This document shows, piece by piece, positions 1 to 11,379 of a DNA stretch of 64,000 nt. Numbering within the stretch: position 1 is the first letter of the stretch; each line of letters begins with the position of its first letter. Under the pieces are notes generated by a model. That model was not told where the DNA came from and made no database searches. It worked only from the letters and a program-made list of their open reading frames with translations. A program made the translations under genes and the position numbers. This DNA is from Paracentrotus lividus (lineage: Eukaryota; Echinodermata; Echinoidea; Camarodonta; Echinidae), in the NCBI GenBank assembly GCA_940671915.1, contig CALNVZ010003434.1, positions 23,592,135-23,656,134 of the forward strand. The letters are read 5' to 3'.

Positions 1-790
1 CGAGCACATGGACCCCCCTTTTTTGATTGTTTCTACCCATTGAGTATGTATTCCTCTACAACTTTGCAAATTTTTATGAAAATGACATGGATTTTGACTG
101 TTTGGGAACATAATTTTGAAACAAGTGTAATTTAAAGTGGATTTTCACGCCTTTTGGACGTTTTCGACGCATTTTTGTGACTTTTCAAGCCGATTTGCGA
201 GTATTTGGGCGCCGATAGTTCGAAAACGAGCACATAGACCCCCCTTTTTTAAATTTTCTACATATTTATAATGAATCCCTCTATAACTTCGCAAAATTTG
301 ATGAGACTGTCATGGTTTTTTTAAAAAGTGCACCTTAAAATATACTTTTTTATTTTCTTGTAGATTCCAAGCCTGTAAGATATGGTTTTTGCCATTTTAC
401 GCACCATTTTTGCCACATGAGGGCGCTGCTGGCTCGAAAATAAGTACAAATGTGCCAGTTTAAACAATGTCCCCATCTTTGGTATAAACTTTGTAACAAA
501 TCGGGAAGATTTGATAAAGTTTGATACTGTTTTGACAAAGTAATGACGATTTTGACTCGTTTGTTGCAATCGCGAGGTCTAACAGGGGCCAATTTCTTGA
601 ATTATGCGTACTTTGCATGCAATCCAAATATGGCAACTTCAAAGTCCCGTAGCAAAAAATCAAGCACATGAACCTATATTATTTTTTGCATTTTTGGCAT
701 ACATAGATACCAAAGTAACTCTGTGCAAAATTTGATGAAAATGACATGGACTTCGTTTCAACTGTGCAACGTCCTTAAACTTCGAACAAA
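1..790. repeat. Diverged tandem repeat, four units of about 214-226 bp
   Basis: A phrase like CGAGCACATGGACCC recurs at 1, 227, about 441 (degraded) and 661. Each occurrence is followed at a similar distance by a variant of CTCTACAACTTTGCAAA and then a variant of GAAAATGACATGG. Units 1 and 2 are closest; unit 3 keeps the preceding GGGCGC-CTCGAAAA phrase but is strongly diverged. The short ORFs on the minus strand here change with each unit and look incidental. The array probably continues to the left of the window. Confidence 0.6.
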
Positions 791-1625
791 TGTTCATTAG
801 TATTGTCATATATGATACCTACAAAGGAAAGCATGCACTATTTTTCTGTTTGCAATACATAATGTTACAATGACAATATGATATGAGCTGTGACCACCTG
901 TTATAACAAATTCCTCAAATTGAATTACAACCTGTTATAATATTGTTTGAATCGATGCGATACAAACGAATACCGTAGACTGCTTGTAATCATGTATACA
1001 CATAAAATATCCAAGTAGTTGGTGATTGGTGTGCTGCTTCTCATTGTTCCATGGTTAGCATCAAACTACCAACATACAATATACATGTAGTATTTTATAT
1101 TACGTCATTCTCTCAATAATAAAGGTGTTTCCATAACAACCAAAATGACTGATGGAGGGATTTGGGAATGGAGTTGTGAAATAATTTCACCTTTAGAAAC
1201 TTGTGTAGTGATGAATAAATTGATCAAAATTCGGATTTCAGGATATCATGAGCTTAAGCATTTGGATATATATTCAATATATTAAAAATTGCTCATTGGA
1301 AATAATCATATGTAAATAATTAAAATTTCAAGGGTCTTATATTTACTCCACATTTATCACACATTTGGACATTGGACCATTTGATGAGTTTCTGCCACTT
1401 GGAGAACAGTACCTATTTTGTATTTACCAAAACTGAATGTTAGCTACTGTCAACGGCAGCTGAAAGGAAGGCAAGGAGAATAAAATGTGCTTCTTCTGCT
1501 CTCAAATACCCCTCACAACTCCGGAAGAGTCAATGGATTGAGTGAGTGACTGAACGTTAATTCCTTAATTTGATCCTTTCTTTACCTCCTTAATAATTTG
1601 ATCCTTTCTTTACCTGTTCCTGCAG
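791..1625. other. AT-rich DNA without a recognised gene
   Basis: No ORF, RNA or clear element was recognised. The last 60 bases are pyrimidine-rich and contain a short duplication of ATTTGATCCTTTCTTTACCT (about 1569 and 1596), ending in CCTGCAG, a good splice-acceptor context for the candidate exon that follows. Confidence 0.4.
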
Positions 1626-1664
1626 GATCCTGGGCCTGCTCCTCCAGCTCCTCCTCTGGACTAG
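1626..1664 (+). CDS. Candidate terminal coding exon of an upstream gene
   Basis: A polypyrimidine tract ending in TTCCTGCAG (AG at 1624-1625) precedes an open frame that would encode DPGPAPPAPPLD followed by TAG (1662-1664). Higher GC than the surroundings and the strong acceptor suggest the last exon of a plus-strand gene whose other exons lie to the left. The two other frames stay open slightly longer and give low-complexity Leu-rich or Ser-rich peptides, so the frame is not certain. A Pro/Ala-rich 12-residue tail is too short to identify a protein. If real, the AT-rich DNA that follows would be its 3' UTR. It could equally be a chance acceptor. Confidence 0.28.
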   Translation, partial: DPGPAPPAPPLD

Positions 1665-3533
1665 GACCCATCAGAACTTGGAGCCATTTGAACAAAGTCA
1701 TCCGGACCTGGACTAAGTACTCCTTTCCCTCGTAGCGTAGTCAACATCGACTGTAGTCTGAAATTTCAGGATGTGAACTGCACCGTCGATCACGCTTCTT
1801 TGACACTTACTTCATATATCATGTCTTATGTACATGTAACATCAGGGGCTTTTATGGAAGAAACCATAAAGTATAGCCTTTGGAGTCAATCGTCTTATTG
1901 ATGCCAATAACAGGGATACAATGTATTTGTTTCTGTCTACAATAAGTCTAACTAACAGACATGTTTTATGCCCCCCCCCCCCCAACTCTCTGTCCTCCTC
2001 TTTTCAATGAGTGATGGTGATTCAATCCAGTTTATTGTTGATTAAATTATCAAAAAGTTCTTATCATGTCTACTTAATGAAAAACCAAGTCTACTTAATG
2101 AAAATTTCATTGTGGCATGTTTTCATTGGTCAAGAATAGATAATGTTCATGTATAACAGTATATCCACTTTCCAATGTGTATATGAGATTATTACTGTTT
2201 TTGTTCTATTTTCTTTTATCAACATTACAAAGATGCTGATTAAAGCCCTCAATATTGATCAGTAAGGATAACAAGAAACTGATTTTCACTTGTCATGTAT
2301 ATGATTTACGGATATTGAGTAGCATACTAGTATATGATAACATTGGCTGAATATTATCAAAATTTCCCCAAAATATAATTGGTAAAAGAGATCAATCTTG
2401 ATTCACATCACATATATTTCTATAATGAATTCAAAAATTTAATAATCCTCATTGTAAAAACAGACCATGATTTGCCCTGAATCGTACTGTAAATAACAAT
2501 ATTTAAAAAAAACTGCCAAATAATCAAATGCATTGATTTGGGTACCCATATAAAATTATTTGTAATACACGTACTTGTATAGTATTTGTTTGGTTGAAAA
2601 GGTTTGTTTTATTTTAGTTAACATGGTTAAAACATTTAAAGTTATTGCATATTTTATTTTAAGGGCAAAAAGGGTCCTAACATATAATGTAAATCTTATA
2701 ATAGCTATTTATATCAAAGTTTCCAGCTAAGGTTTATATATAGCTTTGAGTACTTGTTGTCCAATAAAAAAGTAGCTGAAAATGTTTATATGAATACGAA
2801 TACAAAAAGGTGACATAATGTAAGAGAAGGTACATATACGATAGGCTTACAAATTGCAACTCCTACAAAAAAAAGGGGATGGAGTTAAACTTAAGTAATT
2901 ATCATTTTATTTATCTCCTTTATTTTTTTTTTACAATTAATTTTTTTTTTTTTTAAATCTTTTATGGATAGTATAGAGTTCAGATATCAACAGTGTATTC
3001 AGATCAAGTAGTAGTTGTAATGATAGTAGTAGGATAGATATCATTGATATCATTTGTTGCAAGCAAAAATGAGAGCGTTTTATTCAATTTTCTGTATAAT
3101 ATTCTGCAATAGAAGGAATGGATGTTGAATTTGGTGCAGGGTGTTGATATACATGTATGATATAAATATTATATGATATTGATTTGATTATGGACAACAT
3201 GGTTGCCATCTACATACTTCATGTTTTTTGTTTACTCAGAATTTTGATTTTATTAGGTCACAATAAAAATAACTGGCATGGATAGATTGCAGTATTTTCG
3301 GCATCAGGCTAAAAGTAATTTAATGATATTTAATACCAGCAATAACAAAACATGTAATCTAATAAATTTGGTTCTTTAAGTGTATGATCCTTTCAGGAAT
3401 CTTTACAAATATGAGTATCTTTATAAAACTACAATTCTTATTAAAGATTTTGTTTGAAAGTAGGCAACATAAGGGTAGGGGAGGGGGAGGGTGGGGGACT
3501 GAAACATCCATTTGTGAATGCACTGTTGTTTTG
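1665..3533. other. AT-rich DNA, possible 3' UTR or intergenic
   Basis: No coding segment was recognised. There is a 13-14-base C run near 1971-1984, several poly-T runs near 2930-2955, and AATAAA-type hexamers near 2763 and 3263. If the exon at 1626-1664 is real, part of this stretch is its 3' UTR. Confidence 0.35.
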
Positions 3534-3583
3534 CTCTCTCTCTCTCTCTCTCTCTCTCTCCCCCTCTCTCTCTCTCACTCTCT
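3534..3583. repeat. CT microsatellite
   Basis: Nearly pure CT dinucleotide repeat interrupted by CCCC and CA. The overlapping Leu/Ser ORF is a by-product. Confidence 0.95.
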
Positions 3584-3794
3584 TCAATTGAGGTCATTAT
3601 AAGGTTGTTATTATAAGGATATTATATTTATGAATATTTATGAAGACCATGATTCTGTTGCATTGTATACTAGGATGCCTACTTGTATGTATCAAAACCT
3701 GGACATTCCATTGCACAAATTACGTAAATGTTGTCAAGTGCTTAATGCATAGGTAGGTGTCAAGCATTATGTACTGCCTTCATAGGCAGATTTA

Positions 3795-4041
3795 TGCCAC
3801 TATGACACAAATTTAGTGCCCGCATTGCCACAAAGAGTTTTGGCAATCCAGTTTTGCTGGAGGAGCGGACCAGTGCGTAGCGATGGTTGAAGTGCGTGCC
3901 AAATTTTAAAAAAAAATGACATGCACTTTAAGTCATTGCTATGCACTGGGCAAGAACGCTCCACAAAATGGCACAAATCAATAGCCAAAACTATTTGTGT
4001 TAATGCAAGAACCGAATTCATACGCAAGTGTCATAGTGGCA
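3795..4041. mobile_element. Harbinger-type MITE with TTA target duplication
   Basis: Terminal inverted repeats TGCCACTATGACAC and GTGTCATAGTGGCA are exact complements, flanked by TTA at 3792-3794 and TTA at 4042-4044. The two halves stay complementary inward (for example TTTTGGC near 3840 against GCCAAAAC near 3984), so the element folds into a hairpin. A 3-bp TTA duplication is typical of PIF/Harbinger. No transposase is present. ORFs across it are incidental. Confidence 0.8.
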
Positions 4042-4044
4042 TTA

Positions 4045-7000
4045 GGGTTATCGGGCTGACGATTTTGGGAGTACTGCTGGCCCTCTTCAGTGTACAGAAA
4101 AGATAGAAAAAGGATTGCTTGGGCTGGGACTATAGGTGGTACACATTTCAGTGTACCCTTCCCTGCCTTGATGTAGCAGTTTGTTACAGCAAGTTCAAGA
4201 ATAACAAATGGGCAAAACAGGAAAAATCTGTTTAAAGAAATATAATGACATTTCATGGTAAAGAACTACTTTATTTTCAAGGAATGTAATTTATGCTTTA
4301 GTACCATTTTGTTGAATAATTAATGTATATAAAATCTATTGATTCAATAGTCTTAGGTAAATATGTAATTCATGCTCTGTAGATAAACAGTAATTTAAAT
4401 ATGATATAGTAAAAAGATGCGTAAAATTTTCTTCAAAAACTACTTAAATCAAAGGATATAAGGAAAATGTATACTGTTTAATTTCTCATACATGTACATC
4501 TCTATACATGTATATCTTTTATTCAATACCTAAGTTACTATTAGTATGTTGATCATAATTCCATGGAAATTGATTCATATCACTGTAAATATGTAACTAT
4601 ACAGATAAATTTTCTAAGACTTGTTTCTATTCCAAGTCATCTAGTGGGAGAATAAAAAGCGATATATCTGATTGTCATACATTTACTTGTAGACAGTAAA
4701 GGAAATGCATGGGTTATTGGGTGTCTGTGTGGATGGTTGTCCACTCAGAAAGGCAATCTAATTTGATTAAATCAAAAGAAATCATGTAAAATAAAGTAAT
4801 GTGAATTTTTTAGAACTCTAAAAATATATTGAGATTGAACATCCAGATATGAAAGTGTGTATCTAATGCCTATGATACTTCGTACAGCATTAACTTTTCT
4901 TAGGTTAGAAAGTGGTTTACTTCTAAGGAAATGTATTACATAAATCATCATATTTTCAGAATTTACACAATTTTAATGGACAATCTAAACCAATTTTAAA
5001 ATTGTTTTCCATAGACTCTAGAAAGAGATATATCTAACCTAGAATGTAACATGTTATGATTTTAAGGATGTGAACATGGACTCCAAACATCTTTAGCTAA
5101 TTGTTAAATAGCAATCATACATGACATGCATGTAGTGCCTTATTATTCACTTAGCTTTATGATCCATGTATATTATGTAAACAAATAAACGTTTGAGGAA
5201 TTAGCTAAATGCTCCTTTATTGAGCTCATGTAGTAGGAATTTGAAAGCATTTGTAAGCATTTGTGAAGATTTTTAAATGGATACCAGAGAGTAAGAAATG
5301 CACTGACATTTTATTATTGAATATCATGTTAAAAATCATATTTAGATCGAAATATATCAATCAGCTGCATCTTGATCTCTGTTTTGGCTACATTTATATC
5401 CTTCAAATCTAAAAATGTTAGCCATTTCCAAAGAGTGTTGGTGTATATTTATCTTGATAAACTATAGCCAGTTTTTCACTACATGTAGTCTGAGACCTAC
5501 CTGATGAGACTGAATTCCAAAATGCTGACCAAAAAAAAAAACATCAAGATTTAAACCTATCTAGGTCTTTGCCCCAAGATAGAATGTGGTCATTTTGAAC
5601 CTACTTCACCGTGCCAAACTTATTTTAGACAGGCTTTGACCGAGATGGTTTTTGTGGTGTAATAATGGGGTGATCTAGCCTTGCATGTTGTGGCACACCT
5701 CACAACTAGCGATCTCAGATAGGTGTGTGTTTGTACATGTACATCAAATCCTATGCTGTCTGATATCAGTTTGCTTCAAAGCACTCGGAGATGAATGCTT
5801 TTTATGTGTTTACACCAAACTAAAACTAGTTTGCGACTGACTACAGAGCTTGGAAACATGTCGGCTTAGCTTCCTGCTAGAAAGAAAAGGGTCAATTTCA
5901 TTGCTAAGATTTCTGAAGTGGTTTCACAACTTTGTTTGCATATCTATTTTACCTCCCACTATTCAGAGGAGATGCACCTTCACTCAAACTTAAGTGAATT
6001 GTCTATGTAAATGTTTGTTTGGAAATCAAAAGGACTTTGCCAATAAATGATATTATCTCTTCTACTTAAGCAATAATGATTAAAATCATATGATAACCTT
6101 TAAGAGATGATTGTGGATAGTTTATATTGCATAGATTAGAGATTTGTTTCACATTACCCCAAATTTATTTTTGATTAGCTCTTATCACTACTTTGCTGTT
6201 ATAGCTGTAATTTAATTTATAAAGCTTAATATAATTCCAGAATGTTCCTTTATCTTTTTATTTCAAACATTACTGTCATAATTTCAACTATATAACTTTT
6301 CGTATATTTGTGTAATCTTTATTTCATCAAGGATTTACTTCTGTATTCCAGTCTTTACAGCTGTAATTTAAATTATAAAGCTTAATATGAAAGTGTTCTA
6401 GTTTTATTATTTCAATTCTAAAGTAAACTACACTTGTGAAATTTTTGTTTTATTTCTTATTGCTGTTTGCCCTTATTTCAACTTTTAGTATCAATCTCTA
6501 CTTATGTAATTTTGAAAATAAGATTTAATCTGATGTCGAACTAAGTGTAAATGCTTGTTATTTCAATTTATTATTGTGTATTTATTTTGATGGGATTCAT
6601 TTTATGAGACCATTGGAAACTTTTTTTTTTCATGAAATGTATTGAAATACTTTTACTTTCTTTCTTCCTCTAAAACAAAAATATGTTGATATTAAAATAT
6701 ATCTATATATATTCAATCTAAATGGTGACTTATTTTGTTTAATTTTATTGAGTGAATGGTAATTACAGTGTATCCCCTATTTATGATTATGGAATAGTTT
6801 ATCTGCTATTGCAAAAGAGGAAAATACACCTAATTTATTTCTGTTGAAATCATAGGCCTACTTACTTCTGGATGACCAGTAATTTGGTCTACACTCAATA
6901 TTATATTGAACAAAAATAAAAACAGCTGATCTATTTAACTGAAACTGCATGTCATTTTAATGTAAAAACTGTATAAAACACAATTGAGATATTAGTAACA

Positions 7001-7125
7001 ATAGAATATGGTAAGAACTAATGAGTGCACTGCATTGGCAAAGTTACAAAAGACAAAAATTCTACCTTGCATTATGTAAGCATTTAATTTTGTTAAACCA
7101 TCATTATTAAAAGTTTAAGACCACC
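4045..7125. other. Long AT-rich stretch without recognised features
   Basis: About 3 kb of AT-rich sequence with no long ORF, no exon that could be named and no repeat structure beyond short A/T runs and a few TACATGTA words. A phrase TAATTTAAATTATAAAGCTTAATAT-like occurs twice (about 6209 and 6365). Intergenic, intronic or UTR DNA are all possible. Confidence 0.4.
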
Positions 7126-7129
7126 AAAA

Positions 7130-7500
7130 AATTTGTTTGTAAAGTACATGTATTTGACATATTTGCCTGTGAGTTATTTCATGAAGCGTGGTATACAGCT
7201 TCGGAGGTCATTAACTAACATGAGCCCATGCCTTGATTATTGCGTCTAAAGCTCATGCCATATTGCATTAAAAGCTATAAAAATTTTGTTTTTGCACAAT
7301 TTTCTTATATCTTGTGCTCAATGAGGCTTTTTTTTGTGCTATGCTCATAAAAAGGACAATTATCTCATTAAACAAATAATATGAGCGCAAGCTGATATAT
7401 ATATATATATATTTTTTTTTTATATATCGCAGACCTTTACATTTTGAGCGCTATGTGCTCGCAAACATGATAAACATATTACCTCATTAAATTATCTCAG
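7130..7500. repeat. Dispersed repeat related to 27430-28300
   Basis: The segment contains CTGTGAGTTATTTCATGAA, GGTCATTAACTAACA and CTTATATCTTGTGCTCAATGAGG in the same order as CTGTGAGTTAATTCCTGAA, AGTCATTAACTAACA and CTCATATCTTGTGTTCACTGAAG around 27490-27650. The repeated words TGCTCA and GAGCGC occur at intervals here as in the other copy. An AT-dinucleotide/poly-T tract lies at about 7397-7426. Confidence 0.55.
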
Positions 7501-7539
7501 TTAACGAATTAGAAAATAAGTTAGTTTTTATAACTGGAA

Positions 7540-7765
7540 AATGGCTTTCAGATTATATAATGTTATAGCATCATTGTCAAAGAAATGGAAGGAAAAACTA
7601 AAATGCAATAATATACGTTGGTTTAAAAGATTTAAAGAAAATGTTAAATCAGAAGACATATCATTTGCAAACACCGTACTTACATGTTTTTAGAATTACA
7701 TATAGAAATCTCAAAGGCAGAATTATTTTGGAATGAAAAGATTGCAATAGATGTAAATCACTCAT
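7540..7765 (+). pseudogene. Possible LINE-like coding fossil
   Basis: One frame reads a Lys/Trp-rich stretch (SKKWKEKLKCNNIRWFKRFK) that runs into a stop near 7693; after a frame change it continues as ISKAELFWNEKI. The spacing of W, K and N residues resembles carboxyl-terminal parts of L1/Tx1-type LINE ORF2 proteins, but no catalytic motif is present, so this is only a suggestion. Confidence 0.22.
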
Positions 7766-7800
7766 GGAAGACAACCTAGGCAGTAACGTTAAATTAAAAA

Positions 7801-7995
7801 CTCTGACCTATTTTCATTTTCCTCTATTTTTTCCCTCCTTTTTTTTTTACTTTTTATTTATTTTTCTTTTCCCCTTCTCCTTCCCTTTTCCCCTTCTTTT
7901 TCTCCTCCTTTTCTCTTCTCTTCCCCCTCTTTTTTTTTTGCGCCTCCAATGGGGGGGGGGGGGGGGGCTTCGCCCCCCCCCCCCCGATCCGCCAC
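7801..7995. repeat. Pyrimidine tract ending in a G17/C13 hairpin
   Basis: About 140 bases of almost pure C/T on the plus strand are followed by CGCCTCCAAT, 17 G (7951-7967), a short CTTCG turn, 13 C, and GATCCGCC. The same order (pyrimidine tract, G run, C run, GATCCGC) forms the right end of the large element at 60020-60202. This is therefore probably the end of a relative of that element. Confidence 0.55.
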
Positions 7996-8273
7996 AGATA
8001 TCTCTCCTAAAATTGGATTATATGTGTAAATAAAAGAGATTATTTATTTTTAAAAAGTAATGCACAGTCATATGTGATCAATGTCTTCATCAGAAATCAG
8101 TTATTGTCTGATTCCATGGTTTTCTGCGGGAGAAGGCGCTTTCCACGTTCCACTGCACCTTGTTCTGTATACAAAAGTCGTATTTGACTTGAAATGAGCC
8201 TACTATGCCAATTGAGTTCATGACTTTTTGAGGGAGTTGTTTCGTGTTTTTATAGATCTCCGCCTATTAAAAT

Positions 8274-8336
8274 ATGGAAGTTACAGCCGAACATTTGGAG
8301 AAGAAACTTCGTGATGATTTTATTGCATCCCACGTG
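8274..8336 (+). CDS. BOLA2: BOLA2 coding exon 1
   Basis: Twenty-one codons from ATG to the Val before the donor GTAAG at 8337. It corresponds to the amino-terminal helix of the BolA fold. The AT-rich sequence before it (about 8090-8273) should contain the 5' UTR and promoter; no TATA box stands out. Confidence 0.95.
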
Positions 8337-11300
8337 GTAAGAAGACAACTGATTTGGATAAAAATCGTATTTTAAGTCGGATTCTGTCGTGCGCTATCAA
8401 ACAATGCAGTCCCATATGCTGATATATATGTTAGTTACAAAATTACTTTTGAACACACATGCTCAGATGCTGCATCCTGGCTGAATGAAGACTGTTCAAC
8501 AAAGACAAATTTGTGTACTTAACTATTTATAACTAGATCTATTTATTTCTTGTGAATTGAAATTTTTTTTTTTTTTTTAATATAGATATTTGTCAGGTTG
8601 CAACAATGGATATTTATTTTCAAAATTCACAAGTTCGCCAAACAAAAGGAATATCGAATGACAGTGAAAAAAAAAAAAAGTTTTTACTTTAGACAATTAT
8701 TGTTTTTGTTGCTTTGCAGGCCGGGGGTGTAAACACCTCTGCTGTTTTAGTGTTTACGTTATGCCATTATACTATTCATTTTTTTTTTTTTCCTGAAGAA
8801 TATAGCCCCTGGGGGGCGTTTCACAAAACCATGGACAAGTTAGTCATATCTTTATCCACCAACCACGTAGTTAGCTCCAATCTTACTAAGTCGGTTACAC
8901 AAAGCTCTTCCAAGCTCGACAATTGTAATATCGATATTATCGGGATGATGTCATCGAGCAATAGCCTTAATCACGGTTTTCGTTGATATTTAGACATTGT
9001 GGTTTAGCAAAATTGTCAATATCACGAAATTGAAGTGATAAAATCGGTCAATGACAGTATGAAAGCACATAAAATTATGTATAATTTATATAATATGAAT
9101 TAAAACGCACAATGATTCTTACTGCATATATTTACACAGGTGTCAATCATGAAATTAATAAGACCACGTCAGAAAATGAGATGGGTACCCCCGATACGCT
9201 ATTTCATAGTTTCGTAAATCAGACTATAAAAAAGTACGCTAGCTGAAAATGGAGCTAGATTGAGGTTTTTCCTAAATTTTCTGTTTGCTCACAAAAAGAA
9301 ATTAATAGCGCATTGTAATTTAAAAGAAATCTATTCAAAATTATTAATTTTGGGACTAATAGATCGATTTTAACACCAACGTAGTCTCTGCGGGTCTGTT
9401 TATTTAGCTTTATGGTAAGCTGAATAATGCTTTTGCAATTTATTATATTATTTCTTGATTGGATATATTACGAGATATTATTTCTTTATTGGATATAAAA
9501 ATCACTTAATTGTTAACAACCATTTATTTTCTAGATATTAGACCAAAATCCTGAGGTTGCCGCATTTTGTATGAACAAAAATGAGAAAATCGAGATTGTC
9601 GCGGCAAATGCAATTGCCCAAACCGATCGCTTGCCATAAATTGCGTTTATTGACGTATCAGCGCTCTCCAAAAAGATATGAAGGTCCGGAGCTGTCATAA
9701 GTATTTAGTCAGCTTGTTATCCACGATCTTGTCAGAGAGGGCGCTTCGTGGAACCCGCTTGTGGACAAGTTGTTCACTATCTCCGATTTAGTCAAGAAGT
9801 TAGACTTATGACGGTTTCGTGAACGCCCCCAGGGCCCTATGGATTTATATTTGTTGGGACAACTAAAAAGTTAACTGTTAGTTTTTATTTTTGAATTCAC
9901 AACTTCCTAAAAAGTGGAAATCATAAAATATATTGCTTTGTTTTTAGTGTGCTCTCACAAATTCTGCTCCCCCTCTTGAGATACAGGGGGGGGGGGGCAG
10001 TCATTGCATTAAAAAAAAAATGATTGTTAAATGAAGAAATCCCGTACATAACTACATTTTCTGAAAGGACAATTAATGTGAGAATTAGAAGCAGGAACGA
10101 TTTGGGGATTCATTTTTTTTTAATGGGGCCCTAAAAATTGATAACATATATCCTTTTATAATTGTTACCACATCACCCTTCCTCATTGTGTGTGCTTTTA
10201 GAATATGCGTTTGGAGGGATAGACTTGATATTTTTAAAGTTTTGACCACTGAGATCCTTTAGTTCAGAGGCGGCGGAACCAGGGGGGCAGGGGGGGGGGG
10301 GCACTGTGACCCCCCACTTTTTCATCCACCCTAAAAGTGCCCCTTTTCATGACTAAAAAGTGCCCCTTTTCTTAGCTAATAAAATTGAGCTCAAATTTTT
10401 CGGCTCGCGCTTCGCGCTCGCAGATACTAAATAGGTTATAAAATGCACAATTAACTCAAATTTTCAGCTCGCGCTTCACGCTCGCGGATACTAAATAACG
10501 TCTATAATGATCAATTGTCTCAAAATTTTCAGCTCGCATTCCTTTTGTTTATAATTAATAAAATACAAAACCATTATAATTTTTAAAAGCACAAATTTAA
10601 AGGCAAATTTTCTGCGCACCCCTTGAGGCCTCTGGTCTCAAGTGCCCCTTTTCCATCGTGACCCCCCACTTTCAAATTTGTTTCGCCGCCTCTGCTTTAG
10701 TTACATCAGTTTTAGACTTGGGTGGCATCATGACACCAAACGGGAGTGAGTTTATAACGAACGCACTGCAGGTTAGTCTTTACAGTAGTCTATGTATATT
10801 ATTCAAAAACTGCATTGTACCTTGTCTTTTATTGCAGGAAGTGATTGATGAAACAATGGGAGGATGCGGTCAGAAATTCTCTACAATCATCGTCTCAGAA
10901 AAGTTTGAAGGAAAGCCTCTTCTGCAGAGACACAGGTGAGATATAGCACCCTCTCACATATCACTCAACGCTATATACTGAACCATAACTATCCTGTAAA
11001 TCCAACATAAAACTTTCCCTGTTAGTTGTGCAACCATCACTGCAGCCAATGTTTTAGCACTTTGGCTCATATTCATAAAACCTTCATAGTTAGTAGTAAT
11101 CGTATTAATAGGCCTAGTTATCACCTAAATGTGTACTGTTCCCTATGTAATTAATTTACAACTAGTTTTAGTTTAGTAAGGTTTTATGAATATGGGCAGA
11201 GAAAAATATTATCTGGTATGCTAACTAAATATTAATACAATTTTCTCTTTTTCTGTGCTATTACCCTGGACAGATTAGTAAATGCATGTTTAGCAGAGGA

Positions 11301-11379
11301 GTTGAAGATAATCCATGCCTTCTCCATGAAAACACTCACGCCAGCCGACTGGGCAAAGAGACAGCAGCAGGCTAGTTGA
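8274..11379 (+). CDS. BOLA2: BolA-like protein 2, three-exon gene (join 8274-8336, 10838-10935, 11274-11379)
   Basis: Encodes an 88-residue BolA-family protein; human BOLA2 has 86. BOLA2 pairs with the monothiol glutaredoxin GLRX3 in the cytosol to hold a bridging [2Fe-2S] cluster and passes it on in cytosolic iron-sulfur assembly. The protein starts MEVTAEHLEKKLRDDF and carries the family signature FEGKPLLQRHRLVNACLAEE (residues 44-63), then IIHAF and KTLTP. Cys31 and His68 fall where human BOLA2 has its cluster-linked Cys and His. An in-frame TAA lies at 8268-8270, just before the ATG, and A at -3 with G at +4 supports the start. Introns are 2,501 bp (GTAAG...GCAG, phase 0) and 338 bp (GTGAG...ACAG, phase 2). 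The last codons lie in the first unit of a downstream minisatellite. Identity is from recalled family sequences; no search was run. Confidence 0.96.
8805..9837. mobile_element. Foldback MITE in BOLA2 intron 1, TA-flanked
   Basis: Left end GCCCCTGGGGGGCGTTTCAC with AAAACC, and right end GGTTTCGTGAACGCCCCCAG with GGCCC, are diverged inverted repeats flanked by TA (8803-8804 and 9838-9839). Inverted similarity continues inward (GGACAAGTTAGTCA near 8833 against TTAGTCAAGAAGTTAGAC near 9788). It carries no coding sequence, and the ORF running into its left end is incidental. Confidence 0.7.
10265..10694. mobile_element. hAT-type MITE in BOLA2 intron 1, 8-bp target duplication
   Basis: Starts CAGAGGCGGCGGAAC and ends TTCGCCGCCTCTG. 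The exact 8-bp duplication CTTTAGTT lies at 10257-10264 and 10695-10702, the hallmark of hAT insertion. Inside are a G-rich left subterminal region, AAGTGCCCCTTTT phrases, and two GCTCGCGCTTCGCGCTCGC-type motifs (about 10400 and 10470), which recur in many other elements of this window. Confidence 0.88.
10838..10935 (+). CDS. BOLA2: BOLA2 coding exon 2
   Basis: Begins after TTTTATTGCAG and encodes EVIDETMGGCGQKF through KPLLQRH plus two bases of the next Arg codon. The donor is AG/GTGAG at 10936. It contains Cys31 and most of the conserved FEGKPLLQRHR signature. Confidence 0.95.
11064..11197. mobile_element. Short MITE in BOLA2 intron 2
   Basis: GGCTCATATTCATAAAACCT at the left and AGGTTTTATGAATATGGGC at the right form near-perfect inverted ends about 20 bp long around an AT-rich core with some internal complementarity. 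The target duplication is not resolved. It takes up about 40% of the 338-bp intron. Confidence 0.6.
11274..11379 (+). CDS. BOLA2: BOLA2 coding exon 3 and stop
   Basis: Begins after CTACCCTGGACAG-like sequence (AG at 11272-11273), completes the split Arg codon and encodes LVNACLAEELKIIHAF, then MKTLTPADWAKRQQQAS and TGA (11377-11379). The tail from ADW onward matches the start of each downstream minisatellite unit, so the carboxyl terminus is encoded by repeat DNA. Confidence 0.95.

Noticed and set aside
10658-10939. 93-codon ORF overlapping BOLA2 exon 2
   Set aside because: Only the last 33 codons (10838-10935) are real coding sequence; the rest is MITE and intron read in the same frame.
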